The position numbers were made by a program, and so were the translations under genes. From positions 124,001 through 188,000 of the forward strand of contig MEOQ01000040.1 of NCBI GenBank assembly GCA_001769275.1: a stretch of 64,000 nt of DNA, written 5' to 3'. The notes below the pieces were generated by a model, which saw only the letters and a program-made list of their open reading frames with translations, was not told where the DNA came from and made no database searches. This stretch comes from Bacteroidetes bacterium GWF2_43_63 (GTDB taxonomy: Bacteria; Bacteroidota; Bacteroidia; Bacteroidales; DTU049). The stretch's first letter is position 1. Every line of letters starts with the position of its first letter. This document shows, piece after piece, positions 58,789 through 64,000 of this stretch.

Positions 58789-59283
58789 ATGGAAACCAAG
58801 AAAATTTTAATCGTAGACGACGACATCGATGTAATCACCATCATCGAAACCATTCTTAAAAAAGAAGGTTACACCGTCATTTCAGCCAATGACAAAAAAG
58901 AAGGCATGAAAAAAATCAGGGAAGAAAAACCCGATCTCGCCATTCTCGATGTCATGATGACCACCCATTACGAAGGCTTTGAGCTGGCCAAGGAAATAAA
59001 CGATGACGCTGAACTGAGCAAAATGCCGGTTCTTATGCAGACTTCGATTGACATCCTGACCACCACGAAACCCGACGTACAGGCCATGGCCCGCGAATTC
59101 CGCAAAAACCCCGGTTTCAAGGATCTGCATGTGATTCTTGTAAAAGACATCAATTCAGGAAAAGCTGGTGTTGATTATTTGTCCGAAGACGGAAGATCAA
59201 TCTGGTTCCCGGTTGACGGCTTTGTAAGAAAACCAGTTGATGCGAAAAAAGTTCTCCCTGAAATCAAACGAATTCTCGGCTAA
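58789..59283 (+). CDS. REC-only response regulator 2
   Basis: A 164-residue receiver domain with DDD pocket (LIVDDDIDV), phospho-Asp in LAILDVMMTTHYEGF (about 55) and Lys in FVRKPVD (about 150). An insertion of about 40 residues after the fourth strand (TKPDVQAMAREFRKNPGFKDLHVILVKDINSGKAGVDYL) sets it apart from ordinary receivers. No output domain. It lies 30 bp before hydC. Confidence 0.82.
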   Translation: METKKILIVDDDIDVITIIETILKKEGYTVISANDKKEGMKKIREEKPDLAILDVMMTTHYEGFELAKEINDDAELSKMPVLMQTSIDILTTTKPDVQAMAREFRKNPGFKDLHVILVKDINSGKAGVDYLSEDGRSIWFPVDGFVRKPVDAKKVLPEIKRILG

Positions 59284-59313
59284 TCACGAAACTCAAATAA
59301 TGTAGCAACACAC

Positions 59314-59781
59314 ATGGATATGGAAACGACAATTGATAAAATTCTGGCAAACTACGCAAACAGCGGACGCGACTCTCTCATCCCGCTGTTACAGGAAATT
59401 CAGGAAAAAGAAGGATATCTATCCGAAGCAGCAATAGTTAAGACGGGAAATACACTAAAAATCCCAACGAGTAAAATCTATGGTGTTGCTACATTTTATA
59501 ATCAGTTCAGGTTTGAACCGGTTGGAAAATATCACGTAATGGTGTGCCGCGGCACTGCCTGTCACGTGTTGGGATCAGCCACCGTTTTGAATGAGCTGGA
59601 ATCAAATCTGAAAATCAAAGCAGGACAAACATCGCGCGACGGACTCTTCAGTATTGAAGTTGTTGCGTGCATTGGCGCATGCGGCCTGGCTCCCGTAATT
59701 AACATCAACGGCGAATTCTTTGCCAAGGTGACAACGGAAAAGATTAAGGAAATCATTGAAACTTACCGCGCAAAAGAATAA
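59314..59781 (+). CDS. hydC: [FeFe] hydrogenase subunit HydC (NuoE-like)
   Basis: A 155-residue thioredoxin-fold [2Fe-2S] subunit. All four ligands are present: CRGTACH (about 84 and 89) and CIGACGLAP (about 125 and 129). The N-terminal half is helical as in NuoE. It is the electron-transfer gamma subunit of trimeric HydABC. The gene is followed by hydB after 5 bp. Confidence 0.92.
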   Translation: MDMETTIDKILANYANSGRDSLIPLLQEIQEKEGYLSEAAIVKTGNTLKIPTSKIYGVATFYNQFRFEPVGKYHVMVCRGTACHVLGSATVLNELESNLKIKAGQTSRDGLFSIEVVACIGACGLAPVININGEFFAKVTTEKIKEIIETYRAKE

Positions 59782-59786
59782 CAGAC

Positions 59787-61706
59787 ATGAATAATTCAAT
59801 CAAGAAATATCTGGAGAACCTTGCCGAGAGCAATGCAAAGGGAATTTCGATGGCACTGCCTGAAAAATCCGTTGACAGTAAAAAGACCATTGTATTCATT
59901 GGCGCTGGCACTTGTGGACTTGGGGCTGGTGCAGCAAAAACAAAAGTTGCTGTTGAAGAATATTTGAAAAGCAACAAAATTGACGGCGAAATTATAGAAG
60001 TTGGTTGTATCGGCTTCTGTGCTGTAGAGCCGATTCTAGACATTAAACTTCCTGGCAAAAACAGAGTCTCTTTTTCGAAAGTCACTGCTGACAAAGTCAA
60101 TAATATTTTCGACCAGTTGTTGGCCGGAAAAGTTGACCAGGAGAGTGTTTTGGGTCAATTCTCAACTGAAGACCTGACTGCCTGGAGTAATGTAAAAGAC
60201 ATTAATGAGCATCCGTTTTTTGTAAAACAGAAACGTTTGGTGCTTCGCAATTGCGGTGTGATCAATCCTGTCAGCATGGATGAATACATCCAAAACGGTG
60301 GTTATGCCGGCCTTATCAAGGCATTGAAAACCATGAAAGGCGAAGACGTAATCGAAACCATTGAAAAAAGTGGTCTTCGTGGACGCGGCGGCGGAGGATT
60401 CCCCACCGGTACCAAATGGAGACTGGCTTTCAATACTCCTTCGGATCAGAAATACATGATTTGCAACGCCGATGAAGGTGACCCGGGCGCATTTATGGAC
60501 CGCGCTGTTATCGAAGGTGATCCTCATCGACTGCTCGAAGGTTTGGCTATTGGTTCCTATGCTGTAGGTGCTTCTGTTGCGTACATTTATATCCGCGCTG
60601 AGTATCCGCTGGCAATCGAACGTTTGAAAATAGCCATCAAACAAGCTGAAGAATATGGTCTGCTCGGACACAACATTATGGGTTCGGGTTTCGACCTCAA
60701 AATAAAAATTAAAATGGGTGCCGGTGCTTTTGTTTGCGGCGAAGAAACCGCTCTGATGCACAGCATCGAAGGTTTCCGCGGCATGCCCAGTCCGCGTCCG
60801 CCGTTCCCCGCTGAAAGCGGTTTGTTCGGAAAACCAAGTTGTATCAACAACGTTGAAACATATGCCAACGTTTCCGAAATTCTTTTGAAAGGTGCCGACT
60901 GGTTTAGTTCAACCGGTACTGAGAAGAGTAAAGGAACAAAAGTATTTGCCCTTTCCGGAAATGTAAAAAATACGGGACTTGTCGAAATACCGATGGGAAC
61001 CACTGTTCGTGAAATCATCTTCGATATTGCCGGTGGAATAGCTTTCGATAAAAAATTCAAATCCGTACAGATTGGTGGACCTTCAGGTGGTTGTATAACC
61101 GAAGAAAATCTCGACATTCAGATTGATTACCAGAATTTGATTGCTGCCGGTGCTATGATGGGATCAGGTGGTCTGGTTGTCATGGACGAAGATACCTGTA
61201 TGGTTGATATCGCGAAATTCTTTATGGATTTCATTCAGCGCGAAAGCTGCGGAAAATGTATTCCATGTCGTGAAGGGACCAAGCGCATGCTCGAAATTCT
61301 GCAAAGCATTACCTCGAAACCGACACCCGGTGATAACAACCAGGCGCTTGAAAGATTCCAGGGCGTTTTACAACTTGAAAAACTGGCCAAAGTCATTAAA
61401 GAAACTTCACTTTGCGGACTTGGACAAACAGCTCCAAATCCGGTGTTGAGCACATTGCGTTTTTTCCGTGATGAGTATGAAGCACATATTTTCGAACGTG
61501 TTTGTCCAGCTGGTGTTTGCAAAGATCTGCGCAAATTCAGAATTATCGTTGACAAATGTACCGGATGTACGGTATGTACGAAGAAATGCCCTACCGGTGC
61601 CATTATCGGAACGAAAAAGAATCCGCATTTCATTCAGGAAGACAAATGTATCGGATGCGGTGCATGTCACGAAACCTGCAAATTCGAAGCAATTGAAATG
61701 TATTAA
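59787..61706 (+). CDS. hydB: [FeFe] hydrogenase flavin subunit HydB (NuoF-like)
   Basis: A 639-residue subunit. N-terminal thioredoxin-like [2Fe-2S] domain (TCGLGAG and CIGFCAVEP, about 49 and 75-79), NuoF core with SGLRGRGGGGFPTGTKW (about 192), NADEGDPGAFMDR, the FMN loop GAGAFVCGEETALMHSIEG (about 311), 4Fe-4S site ESCGKCIPCREGTKR ... SLCGLGQTAPNP (about 484-540), and a C-terminal 2x[4Fe-4S] ferredoxin (CTGCTVCTKKCPTG, CIGCGACHETCKF). It holds FMN and the NAD site, and in bifurcating enzymes splits electrons between ferredoxin and NAD. Confidence 0.93.
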   Translation: MNNSIKKYLENLAESNAKGISMALPEKSVDSKKTIVFIGAGTCGLGAGAAKTKVAVEEYLKSNKIDGEIIEVGCIGFCAVEPILDIKLPGKNRVSFSKVTADKVNNIFDQLLAGKVDQESVLGQFSTEDLTAWSNVKDINEHPFFVKQKRLVLRNCGVINPVSMDEYIQNGGYAGLIKALKTMKGEDVIETIEKSGLRGRGGGGFPTGTKWRLAFNTPSDQKYMICNADEGDPGAFMDRAVIEGDPHRLLEGLAIGSYAVGASVAYIYIRAEYPLAIERLKIAIKQAEEYGLLGHNIMGSGFDLKIKIKMGAGAFVCGEETALMHSIEGFRGMPSPRPPFPAESGLFGKPSCINNVETYANVSEILLKGADWFSSTGTEKSKGTKVFALSGNVKNTGLVEIPMGTTVREIIFDIAGGIAFDKKFKSVQIGGPSGGCITEENLDIQIDYQNLIAAGAMMGSGGLVVMDEDTCMVDIAKFFMDFIQRESCGKCIPCREGTKRMLEILQSITSKPTPGDNNQALERFQGVLQLEKLAKVIKETSLCGLGQTAPNPVLSTLRFFRDEYEAHIFERVCPAGVCKDLRKFRIIVDKCTGCTVCTKKCPTGAIIGTKKNPHFIQEDKCIGCGACHETCKFEAIEMY

Positions 61707-61718
61707 AATCACTGAACT

Positions 61719-63443
61719 ATGAGCCTGACAATAGAAATAAACGGAAATAAATACGAGGCCGCTCAGGGCGAAACCATTCTGACAGTCCTCAACCGCAATG
61801 GCATCAAGGTGCCAACGCTGTGTCACATGAAAGATTTTGTTCCAACTGGTGCCTGCCGCATGTGTGTGGTAGAGCTCGAAGGAAACGGAAAATTAGTAAG
61901 TTCATGTTCATTCCCGATTTCTGACGGAATGAAAATCAGAACACATTCGCCAAAAGTTGTTGAAGCACGTAAAACCATTGTTGAATTGCTGCTTTCCAAC
62001 CACCCGGATGACTGTCTGTATTGCATCCGCAACAGCAATTGCGAACTGCAGAGTCTTTCAAAAGAATATCATGTGGTCGATCGTCGCATTCGCGGCGTAA
62101 AGAACAACCATAAAATGGATCATTCCAGTTTGAGCATTACACGCGATCCGGACAAATGTATTTTGTGCGGCCGTTGTGTTCGTGTTTGCGAAGAAACCAT
62201 GGGTGTTTCCTGTATTGAATACATCAACCGCGGCAGCAAAACAGTGATTGGTGCAACAATGAACAAAGGTCTCAACACATCGAGCTGTGTCAATTGCGGC
62301 CGTTGTGTGATGGTTTGCCCGACCGGTGCTTTATCGGAACGCAACCAAACAGCAGAGGTTCAGAATATGCTCTATCAAACTGAGAAAACTGTTGTAGTAC
62401 AATATGCTCCATCTATTTCTGTGTCATTAGCAGAAGAATTCGGAATGAAACCCGGACAGGATATCAATGGTATTCTCAATGCTGCTTTACGAAAAATGGG
62501 TTTCAAATATGTGTTTGATACAACCTATGGCGCAGACCTCACCATCATGGAAGAGTCAGCTGAGCTGATTGACCGGATTGTCAAAGGCAAAACATTGCCA
62601 ATGTTCACCAGTTGCTGCCCGGCCTGGGTCAAATATGCCGAAGAATTTGCACCCGATTTTATTAAAAATCTTTCCAGTTGCAAATCACCACAGCAAATGA
62701 CAGGTGCTATTATCAAGAACTATTTTGCACAGCAGGTAAATCTGAAACCTCAGGATATTATTTCAGTATCCATCATGCCTTGTACTGCAAAAAAATTCGA
62801 AGCACAGCGCGATACCATGGGACGTGAAGGTTACAACGATGTTGATGTTGTACTCACCACCCGTGAACTTATTGAACTGATAAAACTGTACGGCATTGAT
62901 ATGCATCAGATTGAACCCCAACTGACCGATTCTCCAATGGGCGTGCGCAGTACAGCCGGTAAAATTTTCGGTGCTTCGGGGGGTGTGATGGAAGCTGCTT
63001 TGCGTACTGCATACAAGACACTGACAGGCAATGAACTCACCAATTTCAAGATAACAGCCGTTCGTGGTTTGAAAGGACGTAAAGAAGCAAAGATCAAAAT
63101 AAATGACCTAGAATTGGGGGTCGCTGTTGTTAGCGGTCTTGCCAATGCAGGCGAACTGGTAGAAGAAATCAGAAATGGCCGCACTGACATTCATTTCATT
63201 GAAGTGATGACATGCCCCGGTGGATGTATTGCCGGTGGTGGTCAGCGCATCGGTATTGATGAATCAGTCATCGAAGCCCGCATGAAATCATTATACGAAA
63301 TCGATGATAAAGAGTCTTTGAAAGTGTCGCATAAAAATCCTGAGATCATTGAATTGTACGATAAATTTTTGGGAGAGCCTCTGGGTCACAAGAGCCATGA
63401 ACTTCTCCATACTCATTATATCAAACGCGAGGTACTATTGTAA
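61719..63443 (+). CDS. hydA: [FeFe] hydrogenase catalytic subunit HydA (group A3 type)
   Basis: A 574-residue hydrogenase. N-terminal [2Fe-2S] (Cys 35, 46, 49 and about 63), His-Cys3 cluster (HPDDCLYCIRNSNC), two [4Fe-4S] ferredoxin sites (CILCGRCVRVC and CVNCGRCVMVC), then the H-cluster with all three signatures: FTSCCPAWVKY (about 297), SIMPCTAKKFEAQ (about 353) and MTCPGGCIAGGGQ (about 498). With HydB and HydC it forms the trimeric, probably electron-bifurcating enzyme. Catalytic Cys for proton transfer is present, unlike the next gene. Confidence 0.96.
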   Translation: MSLTIEINGNKYEAAQGETILTVLNRNGIKVPTLCHMKDFVPTGACRMCVVELEGNGKLVSSCSFPISDGMKIRTHSPKVVEARKTIVELLLSNHPDDCLYCIRNSNCELQSLSKEYHVVDRRIRGVKNNHKMDHSSLSITRDPDKCILCGRCVRVCEETMGVSCIEYINRGSKTVIGATMNKGLNTSSCVNCGRCVMVCPTGALSERNQTAEVQNMLYQTEKTVVVQYAPSISVSLAEEFGMKPGQDINGILNAALRKMGFKYVFDTTYGADLTIMEESAELIDRIVKGKTLPMFTSCCPAWVKYAEEFAPDFIKNLSSCKSPQQMTGAIIKNYFAQQVNLKPQDIISVSIMPCTAKKFEAQRDTMGREGYNDVDVVLTTRELIELIKLYGIDMHQIEPQLTDSPMGVRSTAGKIFGASGGVMEAALRTAYKTLTGNELTNFKITAVRGLKGRKEAKIKINDLELGVAVVSGLANAGELVEEIRNGRTDIHFIEVMTCPGGCIAGGGQRIGIDESVIEARMKSLYEIDDKESLKVSHKNPEIIELYDKFLGEPLGHKSHELLHTHYIKREVLL

Positions 63444-63480
63444 TCGGTGGACAGTGCAGCAAATTTAAAAGTAAAGAAAA

Positions 63481-64000
63481 TGGGCAATCTGATAAATAAC
63501 GAACTTGTATACACGGTCAAAGACCGGTGCAGGGTCTGTTATACCTGCGTCAGAGAGTGCCCTGTGAAAGCGATTAAAATTATAAACGGACAGGCCGAAG
63601 TAATTTCGTCGCGTTGCATTGGATGTGGAAACTGCACAAAAGTTTGTAGTCAGGGAGCAAAAGCTTTTATCGATACAACAAAAGGTGTATATGAATTGCT
63701 GAAAAGCGATCAGAAAACAATAGCACTTGTAGCGCCGAGCTTTGCTGCTGAATTTTCAGAATTACCGGATTATAAAATACTCATAGGTATGCTACGTAAG
63801 TCTGGCTTCCACCATGTAGTGGAAGTCGGCTTCGGAGCAGATCTGGTTGCTGTGGAATATAAAAATGTGATGGATGATCCCGACGGTGAAAAAACCATTT
63901 CTTCCGATTGTCCGGCCATTGCTTACTACGTGCGCCATTACCACCCGGAGTTGACCGATGCCTTAGCCAAAATTGTTTCACCAATGGTAGCAATGGTTAG
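63481..64000 (+). CDS. Sensory-type [FeFe] hydrogenase-like protein (cut by window end)
   Basis: Starts at 63481 (MGNLINNELVYTVKD) and runs off the window; 173 codons are visible. N-terminal two [4Fe-4S] sites (CRVCYTCVRECP, about 17-28; CIGCGNCTKVCS, about 50-61), then the first H-cluster segment as ISSDCPAIAYYVRHYHPEL (about 146). Compared with HydA (TSCCPAW), the cluster ligand Cys stays but the preceding proton-transfer Cys is Asp. Group C-type sensory hydrogenases also lose that Cys, and their C termini carry PAS or output domains, which would lie beyond the window. It is 37 bp after hydA in the same direction. Confidence 0.8.

Noticed and set aside
1-64000. tRNA, rRNA or CRISPR array
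   Set aside because: I looked for cloverleaf-like and regularly spaced repeat patterns in the gaps and found none. The DSRYDA and HypB repeats are coding.

Overview
This window looks like a chromosomal piece of an anaerobic or fermentative member of the Bacteroidota. Three things point there: C-terminal type IX secretion (T9SS) sorting domains on three secreted proteins, many TAnnTTTG promoter -7 boxes just upstream of starts with little sign of Shine-Dalgarno sequences, and Bacteroidota-type families (DUF3822 next to rsmD, exosortase K with an MSEP-CTERM protein). No rRNA, tRNA or CRISPR array was seen.

Layout. 0.3-4.4 kb: a cdaA - rlmD - RCK-channel operon (c-di-AMP synthesis, rRNA methylation, ion channel). 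4.6-11.8 kb: an SDR oxidoreductase, two T9SS-secreted proteins, and a xrtK / MSEP-CTERM / SanA-like operon. 12-16 kb: a dinD remnant, tyrS, a YcxB-like protein, a hydantoinase-type amidohydrolase. 15.9-20.5 kb: accessory modules (HepT / XRE-MntA toxin-antitoxin, SatD pair, DUF4143 ATPase) lying among ssnA and a fused molybdenum hydroxylase. 20.7-26.1 kb: the xanthine dehydrogenase-like enzyme, a threonine synthase-like enzyme and another PLP enzyme. Together with the hydantoinase and ssnA these resemble the anaerobic purine / selenium-dependent hydroxylase clusters of Clostridia and E. coli. 26-36.6 kb: envelope and housekeeping genes (GT39-type membrane protein, acyltransferase, subtilase, universal stress protein, DUF3822-rsmD, DSRYDA-repeat protein, cysteine desulfurase).

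36.8-50 kb and 58-64 kb form a hydrogen-metabolism island: a bidirectional NAD-linked [NiFe] hydrogenase (hoxF-hoxU-hoxY-hoxH, then hoxW), a NikR-headed nickel-uptake operon with an outer-membrane barrel and NikMNQO, hypB and hypA, then two REC-only regulators, a trimeric bifurcating-type [FeFe] hydrogenase (hydC-hydB-hydA) and the start of a sensory [FeFe] hydrogenase-like protein cut by the window end. Nickel import, HypA/HypB insertion and HoxW proteolysis would serve HoxH; the [FeFe] enzyme probably couples ferredoxin and NAD(H) to H2.

52.4-58.3 kb is an accessory island between a histidine kinase / LuxR regulator pair and the [FeFe] operon. It holds two headless Rhs toxin tips with probable immunity genes, a repeated terminator-palindrome-leader module, and two tandem RhuM genes, one truncated and one fused to a Fic domain. 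The most striking signal is here: both RhuM genes contain a perfect inverted repeat at the same codon position (about codon 61) with unrelated sequences. A second strong candidate is an AAA ATPase gene enclosed by 22-bp perfect terminal inverted repeats at 42157-43739.
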